The notes beneath the pieces were generated by a model. The model saw nothing but the letters and a program-made list of their open reading frames with translations. It did not search any database and had not been told where the DNA came from. From NCBI GenBank assembly GCA_946479075.1, contig CAMLDT010000025.1, positions 1-24,985 on the forward strand: DNA of 24,985 nt. Direction: 5' to 3'. A program made the position numbers and the translations under genes. This document shows, piece by piece, positions 15,897-23,969 of this stretch (its first letter is position 1; each line of letters begins with the position of its first letter). This stretch comes from an uncultured Polaromonas sp. Its GTDB lineage: Bacteria > Pseudomonadota > Gammaproteobacteria > Burkholderiales > Burkholderiaceae.

Positions 15897-17834
15897 TCAG
15901 CGTGCGGGCCGCGTCGGGCGTTTGTGGGCGTCACGCGGCACAAACACCTTGCCGGCCGGTTTGGCAAACGGAGGCTTGCGGTCGGCAAAATCGCCGCGCG
16001 GTGCCGAGGCAAAACCATCTTGACGGCCGCCGCCAAAGCCGCGATCACCACCGCGGTCATCGCGCTGTGCAAAGCCGCCGCTGTTGCTGTTGCCGCCACC
16101 GAAGCCGCGGTCATCACGGCGCGGGCCGCGGTCGTTGAAGCCGGAACGGTCTGCATAACCGCCCTGAGGCGCCGGACGGCCCTGGAAAGGCGCGCCGCCA
16201 CGGTCGTCACGGTTGCCGCCAAAACCACCGCGGTCACCGCCGCGATCACCAAAGGCGGGCTTCTTGCCGGCGTATCCGCCGCCAGAGCCACCGAAACCGC
16301 CGGAAGGCGCACGGTCGTTGCTGAAACGGCCACCGCCGCCGAAGCCGCGGGGACCCCGGTCGTTGCGGTCGAAATTGCCGCGCGGACGGTCCGAGGTCGG
16401 CGCAAAACGCTGCTGCGGCTCCAGACCGGCGATCACGCTGGGCTTGAGGTTTTGCTGCATGTAGTGCTCGATGTCCTGGATCTTGCGGCGATCACGGAAT
16501 TCGGCGATGGTCACCGCCTTGCCTTCACGGCCAGCACGGCCGGTGCGGCCGATGCGGTGCACATAGTCTTCGGCCTTCATCGGCAGGCCGTAGTTGATCA
16601 CGTGGGTGATGGTCGGCACATCCAGACCGCGGGCAGCCACGTCGGTGGCGACCAGCACCTGCACACGGCCATCGCGGAACGCCATCAGGCGGCGATTGCG
16701 CAGGCCCTGGCCCAAAGCACCATGCAGGGCCACGGCGCTGAAGCCTTCCTGCACCAGGTCGTTGGCCAGTCCGTCGCACTCCACCTGGGTGCTCGCAAAC
16801 ACGATGGCCTGGTTGATGGTGGTGTCGCGCAGCAGGTGATCCAGCAGCTTGCGCTTGTGGCTCATGTTGTCGGCCCACAGCAGCGACTGCGTGATGGAGG
16901 CGTGTTTTTCGTGCGGCGAGTCGATCTCGACACGCTGCGGCTGGCGCATCACGCGCGTGGCCAGTTGCATGATGCGGGGCGCGAAAGTGGCGCTGAACAT
17001 CATGGTCTGCTTGCGCTCGATGGTGAGCTGGTTGACTTCGGTCAGGTCGTCGGCAAAACCGAGGTCCAGCATGCGGTCGGCTTCGTCGACCACCAGGAAC
17101 TGCACCTGGTCCAGCTTGATCTGCATGCTGCGCTGCAGGTCCAGCAGGCGGCCAGGGGTGGCGACGACGAGGTTGGCGTTTTGCAGCTTGGCGATCTGCA
17201 ACTGGTAAGGAATGCCGCCCACCACATTGGCGATGCGCAGGCCGCGGCAATGGCGAACCAGGTCGATGGCGTCGGCGCAGACCTGCTGGGCCAGTTCGCG
17301 CGTCGGGCACAGGATCAGGGCGCCGGGGGTGGCGGCCTTGAAATTGCGTGCGTTCGTCGGGTCCTTGCGCTTGGGTTTTTTCAGCGGCGGCTCGCCGCGT
17401 GCAACAGCCTCGGCGCTCAGGCGTTCGAATTCCGCGCGCTCATTGCGCTCGGCTTCTTCCTGCTGCTTGAGCAGGGTATGCAGCACGGGCAACAGGAAGG
17501 CCGCGGTCTTGCCGCTGCCGGTCTGGCTGGAGACCAGCAGGTCGGTGAATTTGGCTTTCGGATCGGCCTTGACCTCGGCATCCAGCGCCTGCATGGCTTT
17601 GGGGATGGTGGCCATCTGCACGGCGGTCGGCTGGGTGAAACCCATGTCGGCCACGGCCTGCAGCAGTTCCTTGGCCAGGCCCAGTTTCACGAAGCCGTTG
17701 GGCTCCGCAAGCACGGCGTCCAGCGATGTTTCTGCGGCGGCGGTCGCCTCGGAAAAATCCGGAATCAGGTTGATATCGGTGTCGGTGTTTGCTTCGGCCA
17801 AAGAATCGCCGCGAGCCTCAAAAGAGTCAGTCAT
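15897..17834 (-). CDS. DEAD-box RNA helicase with long Gly/Arg-rich tail (RhlE-like)
   Basis: 645 residues from the ATG at 17832-17834; an in-frame GTG at 17852 would add six residues. It is an ATP-dependent RNA helicase of the DEAD-box group, most like RhlE. Motifs in order are GFTQPTAVQ (Q motif), SSQTGSGKTAAF (Walker A, near residues 102-113), PTRELAQQ, ATPGRLLD, VDEADRMLD (the DEAD box), SATFA, ATDVAARGLDVP and HRIGRTGRAG. A charged insertion (QQEEAERNERAEF to KKPKRKDPTNARN) separates motifs I and Ia. The last ~170 residues are a low-complexity tail rich in Gly, Arg, Asp and Phe, with repeated DRGG/GFGG units; such tails bind RNA and promote condensates. The likely role is ribosome assembly and mRNA remodelling. 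It is preceded by a ~240-nt structured leader. Confidence 0.94.
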   Translation of the reverse strand: MTDSFEARGDSLAEANTDTDINLIPDFSEATAAAETSLDAVLAEPNGFVKLGLAKELLQAVADMGFTQPTAVQMATIPKAMQALDAEVKADPKAKFTDLLVSSQTGSGKTAAFLLPVLHTLLKQQEEAERNERAEFERLSAEAVARGEPPLKKPKRKDPTNARNFKAATPGALILCPTRELAQQVCADAIDLVRHCRGLRIANVVGGIPYQLQIAKLQNANLVVATPGRLLDLQRSMQIKLDQVQFLVVDEADRMLDLGFADDLTEVNQLTIERKQTMMFSATFAPRIMQLATRVMRQPQRVEIDSPHEKHASITQSLLWADNMSHKRKLLDHLLRDTTINQAIVFASTQVECDGLANDLVQEGFSAVALHGALGQGLRNRRLMAFRDGRVQVLVATDVAARGLDVPTITHVINYGLPMKAEDYVHRIGRTGRAGREGKAVTIAEFRDRRKIQDIEHYMQQNLKPSVIAGLEPQQRFAPTSDRPRGNFDRNDRGPRGFGGGGRFSNDRAPSGGFGGSGGGYAGKKPAFGDRGGDRGGFGGNRDDRGGAPFQGRPAPQGGYADRSGFNDRGPRRDDRGFGGGNSNSGGFAQRDDRGGDRGFGGGRQDGFASAPRGDFADRKPPFAKPAGKVFVPRDAHKRPTRPAR

Positions 17835-18072
17835 GTTTTTCTCACTAAACACCTGGTCACGCTGCCACGCTTGTGGTGTGGGCGGGCGAACAGGAAACTA
17901 GCACCTGCCGCGTAGCGGAAGGCTTCGTTCATGGTTAATAAAACATCAACCATCAAACGAATATGCCGGCTCAAGGGTTCCGGTCAACCGGTCTTGAGGC
18001 GATGGCTCTGTTGGTAGAGCCTCAAAAGTGTGAGGTAGATGTACAAATGCGGCGCACCCCCGTGCTTCCGTC
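17835..18072 (-). promoter_or_regulatory. structured leader of the DEAD-box helicase gene
   Basis: No supported gene lies in this non-coding stretch. Several stems can form: ATGGTT/AACCAT (17931-17936 with 17948-17953); CCGGT/ACCGG (17980-17991); GGCTCT/AGAGCC (18004-18009 with 18016-18021); and the mutually exclusive TTGAGGC/GCCTCAA (17994-18000 with 18019-18025) or CCTCA/TGAGG (18020-18024 with 18031-18035). Long structured leaders are known for other cold- or auto-regulated DEAD-box genes. Function here is inferred. Confidence 0.45.
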
Positions 18073-18087
18073 AAGCCCACGATTATG
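18073..18087 (-). promoter_or_regulatory. helicase promoter -10 and start region
   Basis: Minus strand CATAAT (18082-18087) is followed by CGTGGGCTT. The 14-mer ATAATCGTGGGCTT is identical to the one in front of rplS (23970-23983). The -35 region is poor. The segment after the -10 is GC-rich. Confidence 0.55.
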
Positions 18088-18159
18088 CCACGGCTTACGG
18101 GTTTCTACCAGCCCTGCAGATGAAAAAGTCGCAGCGAGGCCCATGCCTACGCCTCTCGC

Positions 18160-18176
18160 GCTCCTGATTTAATAGC
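18160..18176 (-). repeat. dispersed 17-bp motif, intergenic copy
   Basis: GCTATTAAATCAGGAGC on the minus strand, between orn and the helicase promoter. This is the only one of the four copies outside a gene. Confidence 0.55.
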
Positions 18177-18212
18177 GGACTACGCCCGCCACCAAAGGGC
18201 TGGAGGCCGAAA

Positions 18213-18776
18213 TCACTTCAAAAAGTGAAGGCGGTAGTGTTCCAGCTCATCAATCGACTCATGCACATCGGCCAGTGCCGTGTGGCTTTGCTGTTTCTTG
18301 AATGCGCTGTACACCTCCGGCCGCCAGCGTTTGGCCAGCTCCTTGAAGGTGCTGACATCGATGTTGCGGTAGTGGAAAAACGCTTCCAGTTTTGGCATGT
18401 ACTTGACCAGGAAACGCCGGTCCTGGCCAATCGTGTTGCCACACAGCGGGGACGTCCCCTTGGGAAGGTATTTGCCCAAAAAGGCCAGCAGCTCCTTCTC
18501 GGCATCTTCTTCGCTCACCGAACTGGCCTTGACCTTGTCGATCAGGCCGCTGCGCCCGTGGGTGCCCTTGTTCCAGGCGTCCATCTGGTCCAGCAATTCG
18601 TCGGATTGATGGATTACCAGCACCGGGCCTTCGATGCGCGGGGTCAGTTGCGGCCCGGTCACCACCACGGCCACTTCAATGATGCGCTCCTTGTCCGGGT
18701 CCAGCCCGGTCATTTCACAGTCGAGCCAGACCAGGTTCTGGTCGGATTTTTTCAGCAGGGGTTCTGTATCAGCCAT
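18213..18776 (-). CDS. orn: oligoribonuclease
   Basis: 187 residues, the normal length. Orn is a 3'-5' exoribonuclease that degrades RNA dinucleotides, including pGpG from cyclic-di-GMP breakdown, and is essential in many proteobacteria. The DEDDh catalytic set is readable: Asp19 and Glu21 ([12 protein letters not shown]), Asp119 (TIGQDRRFL), His165 and Asp170 ([15 protein letters not shown]). The typical C-terminus EHYRLHFLK is intact. The ATG at 18776 gives an N-terminal extension of about ten residues before the first strand, normal in Burkholderiales. It is divergent from the M48 peptidase gene with 35 bp between start codons. A GAGAAT hexamer 6 nt upstream could be a -10 but is weak. Confidence 0.96.
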   Translation of the reverse strand: MADTEPLLKKSDQNLVWLDCEMTGLDPDKERIIEVAVVVTGPQLTPRIEGPVLVIHQSDELLDQMDAWNKGTHGRSGLIDKVKASSVSEEDAEKELLAFLGKYLPKGTSPLCGNTIGQDRRFLVKYMPKLEAFFHYRNIDVSTFKELAKRWRPEVYSAFKKQQSHTALADVHESIDELEHYRLHFLK

Positions 18777-18798
18777 CTTGCGATTCTCGCTGATCGCC

Positions 18799-18804
18799 TA
18801 AACT
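18799..18804 (+). promoter_or_regulatory. -10-like box before the M48 peptidase gene
   Basis: TAAACT ends 7 nt before the ATG at 18812. TTGCGA (18778-18783) could be a -35, but the spacing is only 15 bp. No Shine-Dalgarno is present. Candidate short-leader promoter. Confidence 0.3.
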
Positions 18805-18811
18805 TCCTGAC

Positions 18812-20098
18812 ATGACCGACCCTTCCCTGACCTTGACCCTGCTGTTTTCGGCCGCACTGGTGCTGGGGCTGCTCATCAGGTTTTACCTCGCGTCGCGGCA
18901 GATCCGCCATGTGGCGCGTCACCGTGATGCGGTGCCGGCGGCCTTTGCCGGCACCATCTCTCTGGCCTCGCACCAGAAAGCAGCCGACTACACCATCACC
19001 AAAGCCCGCTTTGGCTTGCTGGAGATGGCCTGGGGCGCAGCCGTGCTGCTGGGGTGGACCTTGCTGGGCGGCATCGATGTACTGAACCAGGCCTTGGCCG
19101 CCACGGGCCTGGCGGGCTATGGCATGCTGGTGCCGCAAATCGCGCTGCTGGCGGTTTTTGGCCTGGTGAGCGGACTGCTGGACCTGCCCTTCACGCTCTA
19201 CAGCACCTTTCGCATCGAGGAGCGTTTTGGTTTCAACAAGATGAGCTTCAGGATGTGGCTGGGCGACCTGATCAAATCAACGCTGGTCGGCGTGGTGGTC
19301 GGTTTGCCCATCGTGGCGCTGATCCTCTGGCTGATGGGCAGCACCGGCGTCTGGTGGTGGCTGTGGGCCTGGGGCGCCTGGATGGCCTTCAACCTGCTGA
19401 TCCTGGTGCTGTATCCGACGGTGATTGCGCCGCTGTTCAACAAATTCCAGCCGCTGGAAGACGAAACCCTCAAAGCCCGCGTGACGGCGCTGATGCAACG
19501 CTGCGGCTTTGCCGCTAAGGGCCTGTTTGTCATGGACGGCAGCAAACGCTCGGCCCACGCCAATGCCTATTTCACGGGTTTTGGCGCGTCCAAACGCGTG
19601 GTGTTTTACGACACGCTACTCCAGCAGCTCAACCCCGCCGAAGTCGATGCCGTGCTGGCGCATGAGCTCGGTCATTTCAAGCACAAACACATCGTCAAGC
19701 GCATCGTGTCAATGTTCGCGATGAGCCTGGCCGGCTTTGCATTGCTGGGCTGGCTCTCCACACAGGTCTGGTTCTACACAGGCTTGGGCGTGCGGCCGAA
19801 TCTGGACGGCAGCAACGACGCGCTGGCCCTGCTGCTGTTTTTGCTGGCCGTGCCGGTGTTCAGCTTTTTCATTTCGCCGGTGTTTGCGCTGTTCTCACGC
19901 AAGCACGAGTTCGAGGCCGACGCCTATGCCATCGCCCAGACCGATGGCAAGGATTTGCAAAGCGCCTTGCTCAAGCTCTATCAGGACAACGCCAGCACGC
20001 TCACGCCGGACCCGCTGTTCGTGAAGTTTTATTATTCGCACCCACCGGCTTCGGAGCGGCTGGCGCGGCTGGGCGCCCCTACCGGAGTGTCTGCATGA
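18812..20098 (+). CDS. M48 family membrane metallopeptidase (Ste24/CAAX-protease-like)
   Basis: 428 residues. Several hydrophobic segments line the N-terminal half (LTLLFSAALVLGLLIRFYLA; AAVLLGWTLLGG; IALLAVFGLVSGLL; LVGVVVGLPIVALILWLMG; WWLWAWGAWMAFNLLILVL), forming the Peptidase_M48_N region. The zinc motif HELGH is at 284-288, and the third ligand lies in EFEADAYA near residues 366-373. Two further hydrophobic stretches lie between them. Such enzymes cleave membrane or misfolded proteins at the inner membrane; bacteria have no prenyl-CAAX pathway, so only the fold is shared. The 3' end overlaps the pterin dehydratase gene by 4 bp (ATGA), implying translational coupling. The substrate is unknown. 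Confidence 0.93.
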   Translation: MTDPSLTLTLLFSAALVLGLLIRFYLASRQIRHVARHRDAVPAAFAGTISLASHQKAADYTITKARFGLLEMAWGAAVLLGWTLLGGIDVLNQALAATGLAGYGMLVPQIALLAVFGLVSGLLDLPFTLYSTFRIEERFGFNKMSFRMWLGDLIKSTLVGVVVGLPIVALILWLMGSTGVWWWLWAWGAWMAFNLLILVLYPTVIAPLFNKFQPLEDETLKARVTALMQRCGFAAKGLFVMDGSKRSAHANAYFTGFGASKRVVFYDTLLQQLNPAEVDAVLAHELGHFKHKHIVKRIVSMFAMSLAGFALLGWLSTQVWFYTGLGVRPNLDGSNDALALLLFLLAVPVFSFFISPVFALFSRKHEFEADAYAIAQTDGKDLQSALLKLYQDNASTLTPDPLFVKFYYSHPPASERLARLGAPTGVSA

Positions 20099-20415
20099 AC
20101 GCCATCCACCAGAACCGCCGCGCGCTCAGTGCGACCGAAATCGTGACCCAGCTGAGCCAGCTCAACGGCGAACAGCCCCTGGGCTGGCGCCTGATCGACG
20201 GCGCGCTGGAAAAAACCTACAGCTTCAAAAATTTCCATGAGACCATGGGTTTCGTGAATGCCGTGGCCTTCATCGCCAATGCCGAGGATCACCACCCCGA
20301 CCTGACCCTCAGTTATGGCAAATGCACGGTGCGTTTCAACACGCATGATGTGAACGGCATTTCAGTCAGTGACTTTTTCTGCGCGTCGAAGGTTGACGCG
20401 TTGCTGGTGTCCTGA
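20095..20415 (+). CDS. phhB: pterin-4a-carbinolamine dehydratase
   Basis: 106 residues, full family length. It dehydrates 4a-hydroxytetrahydrobiopterin, recycling the pterin cofactor of aromatic amino acid hydroxylases. The signature is present: FKNFHETMGFVNAVAFIANAEDHHPDL with the active-site EDHHPD, then YGKCTVRFNTHDVNGISVSD. No phenylalanine hydroxylase gene is nearby, so the partner would be elsewhere, or the protein has a folate-related role. The start overlaps the peptidase stop by 4 bp. It is followed by a palindromic repeat (20437-20539) that separates it from rsgA. Confidence 0.94.
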   Translation: MNAIHQNRRALSATEIVTQLSQLNGEQPLGWRLIDGALEKTYSFKNFHETMGFVNAVAFIANAEDHHPDLTLSYGKCTVRFNTHDVNGISVSDFFCASKVDALLVS

Positions 20416-20436
20416 CCCGCAGATAAGGTGATGGAA

Positions 20437-20539
20437 TGAAATTGTCCAGTCAGCTGTCAGGCAAGGCGCGAGGAGGCGACATAGCCGTAGCTATGGCAAC
20501 GACGAGTAACGCCGCATGGCGGCTGAATGGGCGATTTCA
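20437..20539. repeat. palindromic intergenic element C
   Basis: The ends TGAAATTGTCC and GGGCGATTTCA are imperfect inverted copies. Inside them CCAGTCAGCTG faces CGGCTGAATGG. The centre has a perfect hairpin CATAGC-CGTA-GCTATG (20480-20495). The layout suggests a REP/MITE-like element. It is only loosely similar to elements A (22544) and B (23989), sharing CGTCGTT and CGCC-TCCTC on the complementary strand. Confidence 0.6.
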
Positions 20540-20571
20540 TATCGCCTTTATTTGTGGGACAGGGCACTAGC

Positions 20572-21519
20572 TTGACCACTGTTTCGCCCGCCGGGACCCT
20601 GCCCGGTTTGGTGGTCGCCGGTTTTGGCCGGCACTGCCTGGTGGAAACGCCGGAGGGCCAGCGCGTCATTTGCCATCCGCGCGGCAAAAAAAACCAGGCC
20701 GTGGTCGGTGATCGCGTCCAGTGGTTGCCCTCGCAGGACGAAGGCACGGTCGAAAAGGTCGAGCCGCGCAGCAACCTGTTTTACCGGCAGGACGAGCTTC
20801 GCACCAAATCGTTCGCGGCCAACCTGGACCAGGTGCTGATCCTGATCGCCGCCGAACCCGAATTTTCCGAGAGTCAGCTCACGCGGGCGCTGATCGCCGC
20901 CGAAGCCGAACGCATCACACCCATCATCGCCTTGAACAAGAGCGACCTGGCCGAGCCTTTCGGGCGGGCCTGGGCCAAGCTTGAACCCTATCGGGCCATG
21001 GGCTACCAGGTGTTGCCGCTGGCGATCAAACCCAAGACGGAGACGCCCGTGGCGAACGAGGCGCAGTACCAGCAGTTACTGGCGCTGCTGCAGGGTAAAA
21101 AAACCCTGGTGCTGGGCCCGTCAGGGGCCGGCAAGAGCAGCCTGACCAACCTGCTGGTGCCCAATGCGCAAGTGCTGACCGCTGAAATATCCCAGGCCCT
21201 GAACTCCGGCAAACACACCACGACCAGCACCACGCTGTACTGGATTGATGCGCAGCGCCAGAGTGCGCTGATCGACTCGCCGGGTTTTCAGGAATTCGGC
21301 CTGCACCACATTGACGCCATGCATCTGGCCAACTACATGCCGGACCTCAAGGCGCATGCGCAGGACTGCAAGTTCTACAACTGCACCCACCTGCATGAGC
21401 CCGGCTGCGGTGTGATTCTTGAAGTAAAAAGTGGCTCCAGCCCAGACGGGATAAGCGCAAGCCGCTATCGTTTGTATAGCGAACTGTTTGCCGAGCTGTC
21501 GCAGCCGGCCCGCTACTGA
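20572..21519 (+). CDS. rsgA: ribosome small-subunit-dependent GTPase A
   Basis: 315 residues from TTG at 20572. RsgA is a circularly permuted GTPase that checks late 30S subunit maturation. An N-terminal OB fold (GLVVAGFGRHCLVETPEGQ, PRGKKNQAVVGDRVQW) is followed by the permuted G motifs: NKSD (G4) comes first, then GPSGAGKSS (G1) and DSPGFQEF (G3). The zinc-knuckle domain near the C-terminus is DCKFYNCTHLHEPGCGV. The start is uncertain. ATG 20527 lies inside palindromic element C and adds residues unlike the family; GTG 20554 is also possible. TTG 20572 gives the usual short lead-in before the OB fold and has AGGG upstream. It is convergent with the CobD-like gene, with 8 bp between stops. 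Confidence 0.93.
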   Translation: MTTVSPAGTLPGLVVAGFGRHCLVETPEGQRVICHPRGKKNQAVVGDRVQWLPSQDEGTVEKVEPRSNLFYRQDELRTKSFAANLDQVLILIAAEPEFSESQLTRALIAAEAERITPIIALNKSDLAEPFGRAWAKLEPYRAMGYQVLPLAIKPKTETPVANEAQYQQLLALLQGKKTLVLGPSGAGKSSLTNLLVPNAQVLTAEISQALNSGKHTTTSTTLYWIDAQRQSALIDSPGFQEFGLHHIDAMHLANYMPDLKAHAQDCKFYNCTHLHEPGCGVILEVKSGSSPDGISASRYRLYSELFAELSQPARY

Positions 21520-21527
21520 GCAGGCAT

Positions 21528-22535
21528 TCAGCCGAGCAGGCGGGCCAAAGTGAGCAGGGCCAGCAGCGCCATCCACAGCACCACCGAGCGCCACACCAGC
21601 CCGACAATGCTGCGCAGATGCCCCACCTCGGGCTCACGCCCGGGCGTGCTCTCGGTCGCCTCCGGCTCCATCGGCTCACCGCCGGGCGCCTGAAAGCCCT
21701 GCGACACATCGGGCGCAAATGCGGCCTTCAGCGCCTCACCCCCCAGGCGCACATTGACAGCGCCCGAGGTGGCCGCCAGGATCACGCCGTCGTTGGGGCT
21801 TTCAGGACCCGCTGGCTGGCGTTGGGCGTAGTTTCGCCAGCCGTCGATGGCATCCTCGAAGCTGCCCACCACGGCAAACCCAAGCGAGGTCAGGCGCGCA
21901 GGTACATAGTCCACCACATGCCAGGCGCGCGCCGCCGCGTGTTGCAGCGCCGGGCTGGCGCCCTCACCGGTGGACCTGGTTTTATGAATCCAGTAGCGCG
22001 ACACAAACTCGCTCAGGCGATACAGCACGGCGCCCGCCGGGCCCAGCCCCAGTGCAGCCAGCACCGAAAACCAGGCCAGCACGCCGAACACGTGGCGGTG
22101 TGCCGCCAGCACCGAGTACTCGATCACGTGGCGCACGATCTCGCTGCGCGGCAACTCGCTGGCATCAACCTGGCGCCACTGAGCCAGCAGCTCACGCGCG
22201 GTGGCTTCATCGCCGTCATCGAGGGCGTCGCGAATATCGGTGAAGTAGTGGCTGAACTGGCGAAAGCCCAGGGTGACGTACAGCACCGCCACACTCCAGA
22301 CAAATGCCAGAGCCACATTGACGCTCCACAGCAGCCAGTGCACGGCCAGCGTCAGCAGGGCCGGTGCCACCACCGCCATGCCCCAGGCCACCCAGCCGTG
22401 CGCCGGCTGGCCGGCATCCAGGCTGCGGCTGGCCCATCGCGCCCAGCGCCGCAAACTCGCATGGATGACATTGCCGCGGGCCAGCGGTCTGGCCTGTTCA
22501 AGGATGAGAGCGAACAAAACGGCAAAAAAACTCAT
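21528..22535 (-). CDS. CobD/CbiB (AmpE)-like membrane protein
   Basis: 335 residues. The N-terminal MSFFAVLFALILEQARPLARGN and the following hydrophobic segments (PALLTLAVHWLLW; VALAFVWSVAVLYVTLG; VFGVLAWFSVLAALGLGPAGAVLYRLSEF) match the CobD/CbiB-like group of Burkholderiales, related to AmpE. One more transmembrane helix closes the C-terminus (SVVLWMALLALLTLARLL). True CobD acts in the aminopropanol step of cobalamin synthesis, but no cobalamin genes are nearby and this group is usually found alone, so that role should not be assumed. A Pro/Glu-rich hydrophilic stretch (GGEPMEPEATESTPGREPE) precedes the last helix. It lies downstream of the Nudix gene on the same strand, separated by repeat element A. 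Confidence 0.8.
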   Translation of the reverse strand: MSFFAVLFALILEQARPLARGNVIHASLRRWARWASRSLDAGQPAHGWVAWGMAVVAPALLTLAVHWLLWSVNVALAFVWSVAVLYVTLGFRQFSHYFTDIRDALDDGDEATARELLAQWRQVDASELPRSEIVRHVIEYSVLAAHRHVFGVLAWFSVLAALGLGPAGAVLYRLSEFVSRYWIHKTRSTGEGASPALQHAAARAWHVVDYVPARLTSLGFAVVGSFEDAIDGWRNYAQRQPAGPESPNDGVILAATSGAVNVRLGGEALKAAFAPDVSQGFQAPGGEPMEPEATESTPGREPEVGHLRSIVGLVWRSVVLWMALLALLTLARLLG

Positions 22536-22543
22536 GGCACGTC

Positions 22544-22670
22544 AATAAATCCATTTTCCCGGCGAATTGCGTCGTTGCGCGGTGCTCGCCATCCTCATGC
22601 ATCCCAGTGCATTCCGGTTGCTCTGCGCCGTGCGCCTGGGACGTCATCCCGAAATTCTGAATTTCTGGAA
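22544..22670. repeat. intergenic repeat element A
   Basis: About 127 bp between the Nudix gene and the CobD-like gene. It shares ordered blocks with element B (23989-24153): GCGAATnGCGTCGTT, CGCCATCCTCATG (22587-22599), CATTCCGG, GCGCCT, TCATCCCG and TCTGAATTTCTGGAA (22656-22670). Near its right end is a perfect GAAATTC-T-GAATTTC palindrome (22651-22665). The remaining intergenic bases to 22724 show no gene. Confidence 0.75.
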
Positions 22671-22724
22671 GTGCCCTGCTGCCAAATCATAACGGGTGAC
22701 ATGCCCCCGCAGTTCAGGCTGGGC

Positions 22725-23426
22725 TCAGGCGCTCAAAAAGCGGTAAAGATTGCGCAGCATGCCGGCGGTCGCGCCCCAGATGTAGCGTTCCTTGCTGTCG
22801 GCACTGTCGTCCACCGGGGCGGTGTAGGGCATGGACAACCACTGGCGGATGCCGCCATCGAACGCGAATTCGTGGCGCCGGTGGTTGGCCGGATTCATCA
22901 CGTGGTCCAGCGGCACCTCGAAGATGTCGGCCACTTCAGAGGGGTTGGCTTGCAGCGCAAAACCAGGCCGCACCAGTGCCACCACCGGCGTGATGATAAA
23001 AGCGGTGCCGGTGACATAGGTCGGCAACGTGCCCAGCACCTCCACATGCTCACGGGCCAGTCCAATCTCTTCATGCGCCTCGCGCAATGCCGTGTCCACC
23101 GCATCGATGTCGGTATCGTCGGTTTTGCCGCCAGGGAAGGCAACCTGACCGGAGTGGGTGGACAGGTTGCCGGCGCGCTCGGTCAGCAGCAGCGTGAGTT
23201 CGTCGCGCATGACGAGCGGTATCAGCACGGCGGCCAGTGCCGGCTGGCGGTCGGAAAACCGTTTCTCGACGCTGTGCTCGGGCGCCCACACCGGTGGATG
23301 ACGGAAGCGCTGCCGGAGTGCCTCGGGTCTCAGCGCCTGGGCCGGCACGCCCGACAAGTGCGCGTCTACCCCGATGACCGGGATGGTGCGTGGATCGAAT
23401 GCAGGCAGGGGTTTGGTGAAGGTCAT
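22725..23426 (-). CDS. Nudix hydrolase, CoA pyrophosphatase type
   Basis: 233 residues. The CoA-pyrophosphatase signature LLLTERAGNLSTHSG followed by QVAFPGG is directly followed by the Nudix box (GGKTDDTDIDAVDTALREAHEEIGL). Both match the NudL/YeaB group, which splits CoA and oxidised CoA to phosphopantetheine and 3',5'-ADP. The helix carries the metal-binding REAHEE. The one-residue offset from the textbook Nudix box is normal for this group. The N-terminal ~65 residues are less conserved, with WAPEHSVEKR ahead of the first strand. It is separated from rplS by a terminator, so it is transcribed from its own promoter or by read-through. No clear promoter is visible in the short gap. Confidence 0.9.
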   Translation of the reverse strand: MTFTKPLPAFDPRTIPVIGVDAHLSGVPAQALRPEALRQRFRHPPVWAPEHSVEKRFSDRQPALAAVLIPLVMRDELTLLLTERAGNLSTHSGQVAFPGGKTDDTDIDAVDTALREAHEEIGLAREHVEVLGTLPTYVTGTAFIITPVVALVRPGFALQANPSEVADIFEVPLDHVMNPANHRRHEFAFDGGIRQWLSMPYTAPVDDSADSKERYIWGATAGMLRNLYRFLSA

Positions 23427-23447
23427 GCGATGGAAAGCGTAGCAGGC

Positions 23448-23478
23448 AAAAAAAAGCCGCTCCAGGGAGCGGCTTTTT
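23448..23478 (-). terminator. Rho-independent terminator after rplS
   Basis: GCCGCTCC (23456-23463) pairs with GGAGCGGC (23466-23473), with a run of eight A on the left (T on the minus strand) and five T on the right. It ends the rplS transcript and could act in both directions. Confidence 0.88.
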
Positions 23479-23495
23479 CAGGGACCCAGCCGCTT

Positions 23496-23861
23496 TTATG
23501 CAGCTTTGGCGCCCAGTTTTTCCTTGATACGTGCCGACTTGCCGCTGCGATCACGCAGGTAGTACAGCTTGGCGCGGCGCACATCACCACGGCGCTTGAC
23601 TTCGATCTTGGCAATCAGCGGGCTGTAGACCTGGAAGGTCCGCTCAACGCCTTCACCATTGGAGATCTTGCGCACGATGAAGCTGGAGTTCAGGCCGCGG
23701 TTGCGCTTGGCAATCACCACGCCTTCGAACGCCTGCACACGCTTGCGTGTACCTTCAACCACATTGACGCTGACGATCACGGTGTCGCCGGGGGCGTACA
23801 CGGGAACGGTCTTGTTCAAGCGGGCAATTTCTTCCTGCTCAAGGGTTTCGATCAGATTCAT
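23496..23861 (-). CDS. rplS: 50S ribosomal protein L19
   Basis: 121 residues. L19 lies at the 30S-50S interface. The whole protein is conserved: [70 protein letters not shown], and [17 protein letters not shown]. In most bacteria the order is rpsP-rimM-trmD-rplS. Here trmD is upstream on the same strand, but 293 bp separate them, filled by repeat element B and a promoter with a perfect TATAAT. L19 therefore probably has its own transcript as well as any read-through. The terminator downstream at 23448 supports rplS as the last gene. Confidence 0.98.
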   Translation of the reverse strand: MNLIETLEQEEIARLNKTVPVYAPGDTVIVSVNVVEGTRKRVQAFEGVVIAKRNRGLNSSFIVRKISNGEGVERTFQVYSPLIAKIEVKRRGDVRRAKLYYLRDRSGKSARIKEKLGAKAA

Positions 23862-23969
23862 GATTTATTCCATCCATCTTTTTCGTTCATACACGCGCTG
23901 CACTAAAGACCGCAAATCCTGGACCTCATCAAAGATCAACATGGTTGCAGTGGCCGCCAGAGGACCGAA

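Noticed and set aside
15924..17915. A 663-codon open frame antisense to the DEAD-box helicase gene
   Set aside because: It mirrors a high-GC gene with clear helicase motifs, and its translation is Ala/Val/Gly-rich without domains. It is a GC-driven shadow frame.
17963..18172. A 69-codon plus-strand frame in the helicase leader
   Set aside because: No Shine-Dalgarno, no family resemblance, and it runs antisense across the helicase promoter.
21528..22535. Naming the membrane protein cobD
   Set aside because: This Burkholderiales group is only distantly related to cobalamin CobD and no cobalamin gene is nearby.
22725..23426. Apparent deviation of the Nudix box from the textbook spacing
   Set aside because: The same one-residue offset (GGxxDDTD then ALREA) is normal in the NudL/YeaB CoA-pyrophosphatase group.
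21618..23906. A 762-codon plus-strand open frame crossing the CobD-like, Nudix and rplS genes
   Set aside because: It runs antisense through three well-supported genes and two intergenic gaps, including repeat A, with no recognisable domain.
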